A DNA stretch of 64,000 nucleotides from contig NC_081840.1 of assembly GCF_963259705.1 (NCBI RefSeq), forward strand, positions 6,133,062 to 6,197,061, in the 5' to 3' direction. This document shows, in pieces, positions 31,225 to 41,009 of the stretch. Made by a program: the position numbers and the translations under genes. Source of the DNA: Myotis daubentonii (Eukaryota; Chordata; Mammalia; Chiroptera; Vespertilionidae). The notes beneath the pieces were generated by a model. That model had not been told where the DNA came from and ran no database searches. It saw only the letters and a program-made list of their open reading frames with translations. The first letter of the stretch is position 1; every line of letters begins with the position of its first letter.

Positions 31225-31800
31225 TTCACCTCCCTCACTCCCCTGCAGCCACCACCATCCAGGCCAACCTCTGCCCCAGAGCCTTTGCACCTGCCTCCAT
31301 GCTGGTCCCCAGATGGCCCGAGGCTTCCCTCCCCACCGTGTCTGAAACTGTGCCTCCCCCTGGCACTTCCGCTAACAACTGCTTGGCTTGTTTATCTTTT
31401 TTTTAAAAAAAAATATATTTTATTGATTTTTTACAGAGAGGAAGGGAGAGAGATAGAGAGCTAGAAACATCGATGAGCGAGAGAAACATCGATCAGCTGC
31501 CTCTTGCACACCCCCCACTGGGGATGTGCCCGCAACCAAGGTACATGCCCTTGACCGGAATCGAACCTGGGACCTTTCAGTCTGCAGGCTGATGCTCTAT
31601 CCACTGAGCCAAACCGGTTTCGGCATATCTTGTTGGCTGTCTGTCTTCACCGGCAAAGTGTAAGACCCACAGAACAAAAGGGATTGGGCCAGGGGTGTCT
31701 GCGTGGTCGCACGGCTGCTGCGCTAGGCCTTGCCTGGAACACGTGGGCGCTCAGGAAGTAGGCAGTGAGTGAACGAGTGAGTGAGTGAATGAATGAAGTG
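31225..31800 (+). mobile_element. L2 3' end split by a Ves SINE
   Basis: Left part: 'agagcctttgcacctgcctc', 'cttggcttgtttatc'. Right part after the SINE: 'ttgttggctgtctgtcttc', and a terminal (GAGT/GAAT)n run at 31768-31798. This is the L2 3' order on the plus strand. Confidence 0.7.
31401..31623 (-). mobile_element. Ves SINE (minus)
   Basis: From 'aaatatattttattgatttt' to 'ctgagccaaaccggtttcgg'; antisense B box 'ggaatcgaacctgg'. Short flanking duplication 'tatctt'. It interrupts the L2 element. Confidence 0.95.
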
Positions 31801-31895
31801 TCCGTCCCTCTGAGAGCTGCCTCCTTCGGCCCTCATCACGGGGTCAGCCTCTCCACTGCATCTGGAGACACTCAGTCATGGCTGTTGCATTAGCC

Positions 31896-32140
31896 CCGTG
31901 GTCGGCAAACCGAAGCTCGCGAGCCACATGTGGCTCTTTGGCCCCTTGAGTGTGGCTCTTCCACAAAATACCACGTGCGGGCGCACCCGTACAGTGCGAT
32001 TGAAACTTCATGACCCATGTGTGGAAGTCGGTATTTTGTGGAAGAGCCGGCATTTTGTGGAAGAGCCACACTCAAGGGGCCAAAGAGCCGCAAGTGGCTC
32101 GCGAGCCGTGGTTTGCTGAGCTGCAGTTTGCCGACCACTG
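31896..32140. mobile_element. Foldback non-autonomous hAT, 'GTGGTCGGCAAAC' family
   Basis: 245 bp. Left arm has 'gctcgcgagccacatgtggc' and 'tggccccttgagtgtggctc'; right arm is its near-perfect reverse complement. Target duplication CATTAGCC (31888-31895) versus CATTAGGA (32141-32148), 6/8. Non-coding. Confidence 0.9.
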
Positions 32141-32148
32141 CATTAGGA

Positions 32149-32854
32149 CAGTTCATCTTCTCCCACGTGACTGGACACTGGCCCATCCGACTTGCCCTGC
32201 CTCTGCCTCTGCCCCTCGTAATGGACACCGGCTCAGTCAACTCTCCGCTCTCCATGCCCAGGCCGCACCAGCCCCTGCCCCATGCTTCCCTTCTGGAACT
32301 TTCCATTGACCATTCCCTTTTCCTGTCCCCCAACCTTGCTCCAACAGCATCAGCCCACGTCCACCCCATGGCCCAGGTGGAAACCTGGGGCCTTCAGTGC
32401 CTCCCGGCCGCTCCCCTCCCCCCGGGGTCCTGGGCTGCTGCTCCCTAGCCCCTCTCTGGTGCGGGAGGAGGGGCAGGTCTGACATGAGCGTGTGGGCGGA
32501 GTGGGCGTCCTGGTGGGGCAGGTGGCCTGTTCTGGTGCCCGTGGGGCAGTGGGGTGCCACTGCTGTGTTCCAGGGCCCCGTGCTGTGTTCCAGCACGGCA
32601 AGCATGGAAACTTCCAGGCCGCGGGCCCTGCTCTCTCTGTTGATACAATTCAGCTCGATCCCCTTAACAAACATTTACCCAGCGCGCGTGCCTCGTGGAG
32701 CTCGGGCCAGGGCCCGCGGGAGGCGCTCACCCCACCTGCCCCTGCGCCCTCTCCGCCTCCTCCCGCCTCCCACCCCTGTGTCCTCCTCTGCCCCTTCTGA
32801 ATGCCTCTCAGGAGACCATCCGCCCTGCACCTCTCGGGCCTCCATTCTGCCCTG

Positions 32855-32856
<2 letters not shown>
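32149..32856. other. Single-copy DNA
   Basis: A doubled 'gtgctgtgttccag' type phrase occurs at 32558-32595. Open frames here run into the downstream CA repeat and are not credible genes. Confidence 0.35.
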
Positions 32857-32892
<36 letters not shown>

Positions 32893-32923
32893 CACATGCA
32901 TGCACACATGCGCACACACACAC
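32857..32923. repeat. (CA)n microsatellite
   Basis: 67 bp of CA units with CG and CATG interruptions. Confidence 0.94.
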
Positions 32924-33325
32924 GGCCCCGAGCGGTCTCGGGCCGGGGAGGGCAGGAGAAGGAGGCTGCCTCAGTGTCCACGCTCCGGGTGGCCATGCTG
33001 TGAGGTCCCAGGACAGGGGCATCCAGGCAGAGAAGCCTCCTGGGGCGGGAGGGAGGGGTGTCTGGGCGCCAGATATGCAGGATCCAGAGGGCAGCAGCGA
33101 CTGCAATCTCCCACCGTCAGCGGCTGCCACCAGCCCCACACGGACATGCGTGTAGACACAGCAGGTCAGGGCCCGGATGGGAGACGAGGCCAGAGACATA
33201 CATGCGACTGGGGGCGGGGCCTGGAGTGAGAGGCTAAGAATGGGAACGTGGCTTTGGACGGGCTCTAGGAGCCTGTGGAGGGAGGGCCTATGTCTCTTTG
33301 CCTCCCCCGTGCACCCAGCTCAAAG
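32924..33325. other. Single-copy DNA
   Basis: Nothing recognised. Confidence 0.35.
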
Positions 33326-33327
33326 TC

Positions 33328-33369
<42 letters not shown>
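33326..33369. repeat. (ATA)n microsatellite
   Basis: About 14 uninterrupted ATA units at the edge of a MIR, where MIR carries its own 'gataataata' motif; probably expanded from it. Confidence 0.95.
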
Positions 33370-33370
<1 letters not shown>

Positions 33371-33560
33371 AACCAGCACCAGCCTTATGCTTTCCATGTG
33401 CGCCTTCACTGGTCTCTAATCCCCTGAATCCTCCCAGGGTCCCTCTGAGGAAGGCACTGCTATTCTCCCCATTTTACCGCTGGGGAAATGAAGGCACAGA
33501 GAGGTTTGGTAACCTGGCCCAGGTCACACAGCCGGTGGATGGTTCAGACCCCGGGGGGAT
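33370..33560 (-). mobile_element. MIR remnant (antisense)
   Basis: 'ctccccattttaccgctggg', 'cacagagaggtttggtaac' and 'cccaggtcacacagccgg' make a clear reversed MIR. Confidence 0.88.
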
Positions 33561-33777
33561 GGTGACCTACAGACGTGTGTGGCTTTGATGAGTGAACAAA
33601 CAGGCTGGAGGTGTCCCCACACACTCTGACAAGGGGTGGGTGACAGAGCTGAGCTCTGCGCAGGTGGCCCTGGGTGGGGGCAAGGGGCTTTCTTCTTCCC
33701 AGCTTGCCCCTCGGCCTGAGGATGGAGAGAAGTGAGTTCTCTTAGCCACTGGTGTTTGTTTATTTGTTCATCTGCTC
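33561..33777. other. Single-copy DNA
   Basis: Nothing recognised. Confidence 0.3.
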
Positions 33778-33808
33778 ATTCATTCATTCATTCATTCATT
33801 CATTCATC
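33778..33808. repeat. (CATT)n microsatellite
   Basis: About seven CATT units heading an antisense L2-like stretch ('caaacccaaactgaacaccc'). Confidence 0.92.
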
Positions 33809-34713
33809 AAACCCAAACTGAACACCCAGGCCCTGGTTGCTCAGGGAGAACTGAGACACGGCCCCTGCCCTCGCCCAGCCGGCGAGGAGGCGGCGACAGA
33901 CAGCACCAAAGGCAGCAGGTGCTGTGATCAGAGACTGGCCCCCGTGGCCCTGTCAGCACACGTGTCTCTTTTGTTCTGTCTGGGAGGCTCGGAGCCAAAC
34001 CACCCGGGGGCGTGGGGGTGCAGACACTGTTCGGCCCTGGCTCACTGGCCTCCGACTATGTTCCCACGTCTCATCTCTCTCGCCCGCTTCTCATCTATCT
34101 GGCTGCCCTGGGGTCACTTCCTCCACCTGCCTGAAGCCCCTGCAGGATGAAAAGGGATGGAGAGCAGGCTGCCAGCCGCAGGTGGCACCGCCTGTCTGCC
34201 CCCAGCTCAGTCACATCTGCCCGGAGGTGGCCAGGACAACGGCGAGAACGTCGCTGACTTGATTGAAAACTCCTGAGACTTGATCTTTCTATTGTGGTCG
34301 GACGTGTGTGTCCCCATCCACGCCTCCCCTCTCCCTCCCCGACGTTCTCCAGACCAAATGCAAACACATGAATGAGTGTGTGGCCGAGGCAGCGGCCCCT
34401 CTGGAGCCGCTGGACCGGACTCCGCAGCCTTGAGAGTCTGGCCGGCGCGTCACCGGCTGCGTGAGCCGCCCTTTATCACTAAGATGAAAGGTGAATTCAT
34501 TCATCGTATCCGTGTTTTGACCTTCGTTCTAAAGTATCTCCCCTCCCTCTCTGACTAAAAATAGCCACTCGACCCTGAGTCGGAAAGGCAGGGGCCCCTT
34601 CCCAGCCCAGCTCCTCCCACCCCCAACCTTGACTTTCAACCCTACTTGCCATTTCTTTCTGTTTTTTGTTTTGTTTTTGTTTTTGTTTTTTTCCTAAAAG
34701 ATGAGGGTTCTAT
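33809..34713. other. Single-copy DNA
   Basis: T/G-rich stretch (TTTTTGTTTTG) at 34660-34692. AT-richer unique sequence at 34475-34565. No gene. Confidence 0.35.
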
Positions 34714-34812
34714 GCCCGACTGGCATGGCTCAGTGGTTGAGCTTTGACCTATGAACCAGGAGGTCACGGTTCGATTCCCAGTTGAGTCACATGCCCAGGT
34801 TGAGGGCTCGAT
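34714..34812 (+). mobile_element. Ves SINE head (3' truncated)
   Basis: 'gcccgactggcatggctcag', 'gaccaggaggtcacgg'-type middle and B box 'ggttcgattcc' are present; the SINE stops after 'gagggctcgat', and a foldback hAT begins 14 bp later. Confidence 0.88.
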
Positions 34813-34825
34813 GAAGGATCTAAAC

Positions 34826-35047
34826 CAGTGGTTCTCAACCGTGGCTGCACATGAGAATCACCTGGGAATCTTTTTACAATCCTGATTTCTGGGCCTCATC
34901 CTCCGGAAATTCTGTTTCTTTGTCACTAATGTTGTGGCCCCACCCCATCACGAAGATACAGAATTTCCGGAGGATGGGGCCCAGAAATCAGGATTTTAAA
35001 AAGATTCCCAGGTGATTCTCATGTGCAGCCACGGTTGAGAACCACTG
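34826..35047. mobile_element. Long palindromic (foldback) MER5-like hAT
   Basis: Arms 34826-34915 and 34958-35047 are reverse complements over 90 bp with 2 mismatches, around a 42-bp centre. Ends 'cagtggttctcaaccgtggc' resemble MER5/Charlie. Target duplication ATCTAAAC (34818-34825) versus ACCTAAAC (35048-35055), 7/8. Confidence 0.92.
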
Positions 35048-35055
35048 ACCTAAAC

Positions 35056-35825
35056 TGTCAACAAAACTGGTCTCCTGCCCACCCTTCCCAACAGAGGCTG
35101 CCATGTGGCCGTTGACAGATCCAGGAGGAGCGAGGCCAGCGGGGAGTCCATCTCTTCACTGTCCAGCACCACCACATGCTCTCAGAAGCTCACGCCACTG
35201 AAAGGCCCACCCAGCGTCTCTCAGGTCCGCACGGCTTTAGAAACACAGCCAGAAGCCCAACACCCAGAGACTCCGAGAGAGGCCCGAGGCCAGAGCCATG
35301 CCACACCTGGACCCGCTGGGTCAGCGCCAGGCGGAGTTCAGCGCGGGCACCTTTCTCGCCCGGCCACCCCTTCCTCACACATCCGGCCACGTCCGCCGCT
35401 CAGGGCTCTCGGAAAATCCCCGCGTTGCCCCATCTTCCCAGGAGACGGCGGAAAGGGCCTTGCAGGCAGCCGCTCTGATCTGCCCAGGTTGCGCTGGGCC
35501 TGTGCGCTCCGCCGGACTGATCCCGGCCCGGCCCTCGCTCTGGTACACAGCAACACCCTCTGGTGCCGACAGTGCATGCCCAGCTTGTAAATGTCGCTGC
35601 CAGGGGCTGGGTTCTTGCAGTGCCTTGTTGGAGAAACCGCCCAGGTTTCACCTAGTAGTTGGGTTCCTGTCACAAGGATGAAATCCCTATTTTTAACCCG
35701 AAACCAAGAGCACTCATCCTGCAGGCGGCTGCGGCTCACAGGATGTGTTGGCTGTGCTTGGTTCCAGGCGCCTCCATGCAGGGGTGAACTTCTCATCAGC
35801 ATCCCGTCCGCTAGGGGCCGTGATT
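35056..35825. other. Single-copy DNA
   Basis: No gene or repeat recognised. Confidence 0.35.
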
Positions 35826-35863
35826 TCTTTCATTGAGGTGAGATGCACATAAAATGAGCTATA

Positions 35864-36086
35864 TGCCCTAACCAGTGTGGCTCAGTGGATAGAGCATCGG
35901 CCTGCGGAATCAAGGGTCCCAGGTTCGATTCCGGTCAAGGGCAAGTACCTTGGTTGCAGGCACATCCCCAATGGGGAGTGTGCAGGAGGCAGCTGATCGA
36001 TGTTTCTCTCTCATCGATGTTTCTAACTCTCTATCCCTTCTCCTTTCCTCTCTGTAAAAAATCAATAAAATATATTTAAAAAAAAG
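35864..36086 (+). mobile_element. Ves SINE
   Basis: 'gccctaaccagtgtggctca' to 'tcaataaaatatatttaaa'. 13-bp flanking duplication AAAATGAGCTATA (35851-35863) versus AAAACGAGCTATA (36087-36099). Confidence 0.96.
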
Positions 36087-37747
36087 AAAACGAGCTATAG
36101 TTCAGTGGCATTTAGCACATTCACAGGGTTGTGTGACATCATCTCTACTAGTTTCTAGACATTTGTATACCCCCCCTGCCCCGCCCTGCCCCGCCGAGGA
36201 AACCAATAGCCATTAAACAGTTACTCCCTGCACTCCCTACCCCCTGACAACCACTCATCTACTTGCTGTCTCTGTGGAGTTGCCTGTTCTGGACATTTCA
36301 TAGAAACGGAATCATAAAATGTGCTCTTTTGTGCCTGGCTTCTTTCACTAAGCGGGTTTTCTTTTCCTTTTTAGTTTCTCTCTCTTTTTTGCTCAATCCC
36401 TCTGGTGCCCCCACCCAGCCTCTGAGTCCCCCGCTCCAACAACTGTCAGTCTGTCTCTGTTTTGCTTGTTGGTACATTTTGTTCACTAGATTCCACGTAT
36501 GAGTGAAATCATATGCTACTTGTTTTCTCTGTCTGGCTTATTTCACTTAGCATAATGCTCTCCAGGTCCATCCGTGCCGTCACGAAGAGTAAGATTGCCT
36601 TCTTTTTATGGCCAAGTAGTATTCCATTGTGTAAATGTACCACAGCTTTTTCATCCACTCATCTATTGATGGGCACTTGGGCTGTTTCCATATCTAGGCT
36701 ATTGTAAATAATGCTGCGATGAACATAGGGGTGCATATATTCTTTAGAACTGGTGTTTCAGGTTTCTTCAGCTAAATACCCAGAAGTGGAATCGCTGAGG
36801 TCATTGGATTGTTTGTTTGTTTTGGTGTTGAGTTTTATAACTTCTTTATAAATTTGGATATTAAGCTGTATCATTGGCAAATATGTTCTCCCATTTAGTG
36901 GGTTGTCTTTTCATTTTGTTGATGGTTTCCTTTGCTGTGCAAAAAACTTTTTAGTTTGATGTAGGCCCATTTGTTTATTTTTTCTTTTGTTTCCCTTGAC
37001 CAAGGAGCTATATCATAAAAAATATTGCTATAAGAAATGGCCAAGATTTTACTGCTTATGTTTTCTTATAGGATTTTTATGGTTTTGAGTGTAACATTTA
37101 AGCCTTTAATCCATTTTGAGTGTATTCTTATGTATGGTGTAAGAAGGTGGTCTAGTTTAATTTTTTTTTTTTTGCACATATCTGTCCAATTTTCCCCAAA
37201 CCATTCACTGAATAAACTGTCTTTACCCCATTGTATGTTTTTGACTGCTTTATCAAATATTAATTGACTATAAAGATCTGGGTTTATTTCTGGGCTCTCT
37301 ATTCTGTTCCATTGATCTATGTGACTGTTTTTATGCCAGCACCATGCTGTTTTGATTACTATACCTAGTAGTATAGTCTGATATCAGATAGCATGATTCC
37401 TCCAACTTTGTTCTTCGTTCTCAAGATTGCTGAGGCTATTCTGAGTCTTTTATTATTCCACATAAATTTTAGGAATATTTGTTCTAGTTCTGTGAAATAT
37501 GCCATTGTTATCTTGATAGGAATTGCATTGGATCTATAGGTTGTTTTGGGTTTTTATCAAGGTTAATTCTTCCTACCCATGAACATAGTATATGCTTCCA
37601 CTTATTTCTTCCTTCTTTAATTTCTTTCTTCAGTGTCTTATAATTTTCTGAGCACAGGTCTTTTAAATCCTTGGTTAAACTTATTCCTAGGTATTTTATT
37701 CTTTTTGAAGCAATTGTGAATGGGTTGTTTTCTTAGTTTCCCTTTCT

Positions 37748-37962
37748 TTTTTAAAAAATGTATTTTTATTGATTTCAGAGAGGAAGGGAGAGGGATAGAG
37801 AGATAGAAACATCAGTGATGAGAGACAATCATTGATCAGCTGCCTCCCGCATGCCTCCTACTGGGGATCGAGCCCACAACTTGGACATGTTGACTGGAAT
37901 TGAACCCAGGACCTTCAGTCTGCAGACTGATGCTCTATCCACTGAGCCAAACTGGCTAGGAC
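37748..37962 (-). mobile_element. Ves SINE inside the L1
   Basis: Antisense, 'tgtatttttattgatttcag' to 'gagccaaactggctagg'. Flanked by 14-bp 'tagtttccctttct' (37734-37747) and 'tagtttcactttct' (37963-37976), one mismatch. Confidence 0.95.
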
Positions 37963-37988
37963 TAGTTTCACTTTCTGATAGCTCATTA

Positions 37989-38296
37989 TCCTATATAATA
38001 AAAGGCTAATATGCAAATCGACCAAACGGCAGAATGACCGGTCGCTATTATGCACACTGACCACAAGGGGCAGACTGGTCAGTGTGCTCCCACAGGGGCA
38101 GCACCTTTCAGCCAGAAGCCCTGAGCCAGGCTCATGGCTGGCGAGCACAGCGGAGGTGGCGGGAGCCTCTCCCTGGGGAGCGGGCCTAAGCCATCAGTCA
38201 GACATCCCCGAGGGCTCCTGGACTGCAAGAGGGCGCAGGCTGGGCTGAGAGACCCCCTCCCTCTGAGGGCACGAATTTCGTGCACTGGGCCTCTAG
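37989..38296 (+). mobile_element. HeliBat-type non-autonomous Helitron
   Basis: Starts TCCTATATAATAAAAGG at 37989 and ends GGGCCTCTAG at 38296. The 3' hairpin 'gcacgaatttcgtgc' lies about 13 bp from the end. Inserted between host A (37988) and T (38297); the L1 text reads straight through when the element is removed. 308 bp, non-coding. Confidence 0.96.
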
Positions 38297-38568
38297 TTGG
38301 TATATAAAAATGCAACTGATTTCTGGATATCTATTTTGTATCCTGTTACTTTCCTGAATTCGTTTATCATTTCTAGTAGTTTTTTGCTGGACTGTTTAGG
38401 GTTCTCTATATACAGTTTCATGTCACCTGCAAATAATGACAGTGTTACTTCTTCCTTTCCAATTTGGATGACTCTTATTTCTTCTTCTCGTCTGGTTGCT
38501 GTGGCTAAAACTTCCAGTACTGTGTTGAATAATAGTGATGAAAGTGGGCATCCTGTTTTGTTTCTCAT
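38293..38568 (-). pseudogene. L1 ORF2 reverse transcriptase remnant (C-terminal part)
   Basis: About 91 codons with the '[19 protein letters not shown]' region and '[20 protein letters not shown]'. The catalytic motif that should hold two adjacent Asp reads F-A-G-D, so the first Asp is lost. It lies in another frame from the upstream piece ending at 38565. Confidence 0.93.
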
Positions 38569-38924
38569 CTTAAGGGAAGCACTTGTAGGTTTTGTCCATT
38601 GAGTATGATGTTGGATGTGGATTTGCCATATATGGTTTTTATTATGTTGAGGTATGTCCTCTTTATTCCCACTTTGCTGAGAGTTTTTAGCATGAAGGGG
38701 AGCTGGATTTTATCAAATGCTTTTTCTGCATCTATTGATATGATCATGTAGTTTTTATCCTTCATTTTGTTAATGTGGTTTATCATGTCTATTGATTTGT
38801 AGATATTGTACCAGCCTTGCATCCCTGGAATAAATCCCACTTGATCATGGTATATGATCTCTTTAATGTAGTACTGGATCCAGTTTGCTAATATTCTGTC
38901 AAGGATTTTAGCATCTATGTTCAT
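38565..38924 (-). pseudogene. L1 ORF2 reverse transcriptase remnant (N-terminal part)
   Basis: About 119 codons: '[19 protein letters not shown]', '[19 protein letters not shown]' and '[12 protein letters not shown]', which keeps the Asp of RT motif A. A frameshift separates it from the downstream half. Confidence 0.94.
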
Positions 38925-39644
38925 TAAGGATATTGGCCTATAATTTTCTTTCTTTGTAGTGTCTTTATCTGGTTTTGGGATTAGGATAATGCTGGTCTTG
39001 TAAAATGAGCTTGAAAGTCTTCCCTCGTTTTGAATTTTTGGACTAGTTTGAGGAGAGGTATCAGTTCTTCTTCAAATGTTTGGTAAAATTCACCTCTGAA
39101 GCCTTTCAGTCTAGGACCTTTGTTTGTTGGGAAGTTTTAAATCACTGCTTCCATTTCGTTCGTTGTAATTTGTCTATTCAGTTTCTCTGATTCTTCCTGA
39201 TTCAGTTTTGGAAGATTGTATGTTTCTAGGAATTTATCCATTTTGTCCAGATTATCTAATTTATTGTCATATAGTTGTTCATATTTTCTTACAATCATTT
39301 GTATATCTTTGGTGTCAGTTGTTTCTTTTCCTCTTTCATTTCTGATTTTATTTATTTGGGTCCTCTCTCTTTTTATCTTGATGAGTCTAGTTAAAGGTTA
39401 GTCAATCTTGTTTATCTTTTCAAAACCAGCTCTTGGTTTCATTGATCTTTTGTATTTTTTTAGATTCTATTTTGATTATTTCTGCTCTTATCTTTATTAT
39501 TTCCTCCCTTCTACTCACTTTGGGCTTTGTTTGTTGTTTTACCAGTTCCTTTAAGTGGAAAGTTAGAATATTTATTTGAGATTTTTTTCTTGTTCCTTGA
39601 AGGTAGGCCTGTAATGCTATGAATTTCCCTCTTATGCCCTAGGC

Positions 39645-39858
39645 CAGGGGTGGGCAAACTTTTTGACTCGAGGGCCACAATGGGTTCTTAAACTGGACCG
39701 GAGGGCCGGAACAAAAGCATGGATGGAGTGTTTGTGTGAACTAATATAAATTCAAAGTAAACATCATTACATAAAAGGGTACGGTCTTTTTTTTTTTTAG
39801 TTTTATTCATTTCAAACGGGTCGGATTCGGCCCGCGGGCCGTAGTTTGCCCACGGCTG
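39645..39858 (+). mobile_element. Non-autonomous hAT, 'CAGGGGTGGGCAAACT' family
   Basis: 214 bp. Ends 'caggggtgggcaaact' and 'agtttgcccacggctg'. Body 'gagggccacaatgggttc' and 'catcattacataaaaggg'. Perfect 8-bp duplication CCCTAGGC at 39637-39644 and 39859-39866. Confidence 0.96.
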
Positions 39859-39866
39859 CCCTAGGC

Positions 39867-40111
39867 CCTTGGTCGGCAAACTGCGGCTCGGCAAACCGCG
39901 GCTCGCGAGCCACATGCGGCTCTTTGGCCCCTTGAGTGTGGCTCTTCCACAAAATACAGGCTCTTCCACAAAATACCGACTTCTGCGCATGGGCCACAAA
40001 GTTTCAATCGCACTGTACGTGCGCACCCGCATGTGGTATTTTGTGGAAGAACCACACTCAAGGGGCCAAAGAGCCTCATGTGGCTCGCGAGCCGCGGTTT
40101 GCTGACCATGG
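39867..40111. mobile_element. Foldback non-autonomous hAT in the neighbour's duplicated site
   Basis: 245 bp, related to the copy at 31896. Ends 'ccttggtcggcaaac' and 'gtttgctgaccatgg'. Flanked by CCCTAGGC at 39859-39866 and 40112-40119, so it shares its left target copy with the preceding hAT. A short local doubling ('ctgcggctcggcaaaccgcg') lies near its left end. Confidence 0.94.
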
Positions 40112-40356
40112 CCCTAGGCAGTTTTGCTCAGTGGATAGAGAGTTGGCCTGCGGACTGAAGGGTCCTGGGTTCGATTCCTGGTCAGAGCACATGCCCAGGT
40201 TGTGGGTTTGATCCCCAGTAGGGGGTGTGCAGGAGGCAGCCAATCAATGATTCTCTCTCATCATTGATGTTTCTATCTCTCTTCCTCTCCCTTCCTCTCT
40301 GAAATCAATTTCATATATATATATATATTTTTCATATACATATGTATATATATTTA

Positions 40357-40601
40357 TTAGAGGCCCAATGCACGAGATTCATGCCAGCTGCCAGCACCAG
40401 CTTCCCGCCCACACCCAGGACCTGGGCAGCACCCTCTGCGGGGTGATCATGGGGCAATGGCTGGGCCCGGACCAATCGCACTGCACGTGCCTTGGCTGGC
40501 CTGGCACCAGTGGGTGTCATAGCATGGTCCCGGATGGTATCCAGTATGGTTGTTCTGCTGTTTGGCCATTTGGTCGATTTGTATATTACGCTTGTATTAT
40601 G

Positions 40602-40606
<5 letters not shown>
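40357..40606 (-). mobile_element. HeliBat-type Helitron in the SINE tail
   Basis: Minus-strand copy: 3' end TTAG (usual CTAG changed) at 40357, hairpin 'atgcacgagattcatgcc', and the head in reverse 'gatttgtatattacgcttg'. Host A precedes it. 250 bp. Confidence 0.85.
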
Positions 40607-40650
<44 letters not shown>

Positions 40651-40696
40651 TAGATAGATATAGATATATATAGATAGATAGATATAGATAGATATA
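40607..40696. repeat. (TA)n/(GATA)n microsatellite
   Basis: About 40 bp of TA units passing into TAGA/GATA units; it supplied TA target dinucleotides for the adjoining element. Confidence 0.93.
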
Positions 40697-40976
40697 TAAT
40701 GGGGCCTTGACTTACGAGTTTAATTTGTTCCGTGACGGAGCTCATAACTCAAATTACTCGTATGTCAAATCAAAAGTGAACGAGTGAGACACGTGATGCT
40801 GGGCTGATGTTGTGGCGTTCACTGTGACTTTCGCTGTGCCAACTAGCGGTGGGGTATCTGAAGCTGGCTCATAACCCGAATTTTAGCTCGCAACTCAAAG
40901 CAAAAAATCGGCCGAGAGACGCCTTGTATCTTGAAAAACTTGTTAGTCGGGACACTCATAAGTCAAGGCCCCACTG
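40697..40976. mobile_element. Tc1/mariner-like non-autonomous element
   Basis: Inverted ends 'tggggccttgacttacgag' (left) and 'ctcataagtcaaggccccac' (right), roughly 280 bp, with internal 'ctcataactcaaattactcg' and 'cataacccgaattttagctc'. The left boundary abuts a TA run. Tigger-like ends are my reading; the family name is not certain. No transposase. Confidence 0.65.
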
Positions 40977-41009
40977 TGTGTGTGTGTGTATGTGTGTGTG
41001 TGTGTATAT
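40977..41009. repeat. (TG)n microsatellite
   Basis: TG units with TA interruptions closing the SINE tail before its right target copy. Confidence 0.85.

Larger units (their letters stand above)
39636..41009 (+). mobile_element. Ves SINE hosting four DNA transposons
   Basis: One SINE insertion into the L1, bounded by ATTTCCCTCTT at 39623-39633 and 41010-41020. The SINE's first bases 'gccctaggc' are at 39636-39644; its body resumes at 40112 ('ccctaggcagttttgctcag') and runs to about 40319. Its A/T-rich tail then holds a Helitron and a Tc/mariner-like element and ends in a TG repeat. Confidence 0.9.

Noticed and set aside
31890..32369. Open frames across a foldback hAT with similar peptides at 39688-40109
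   Set aside because: The shared peptides come from the arms of a non-autonomous transposon, which encodes no transposase.
32397..33155. 252-codon plus-strand open frame
   Set aside because: Its middle is the CA microsatellite read as Thr-His repeats; no domain on either side.
33326..33369. Short direct repeats resembling an array
   Set aside because: Simple ATA microsatellite; no spacer structure, and the genome is mammalian, so no CRISPR array is expected.
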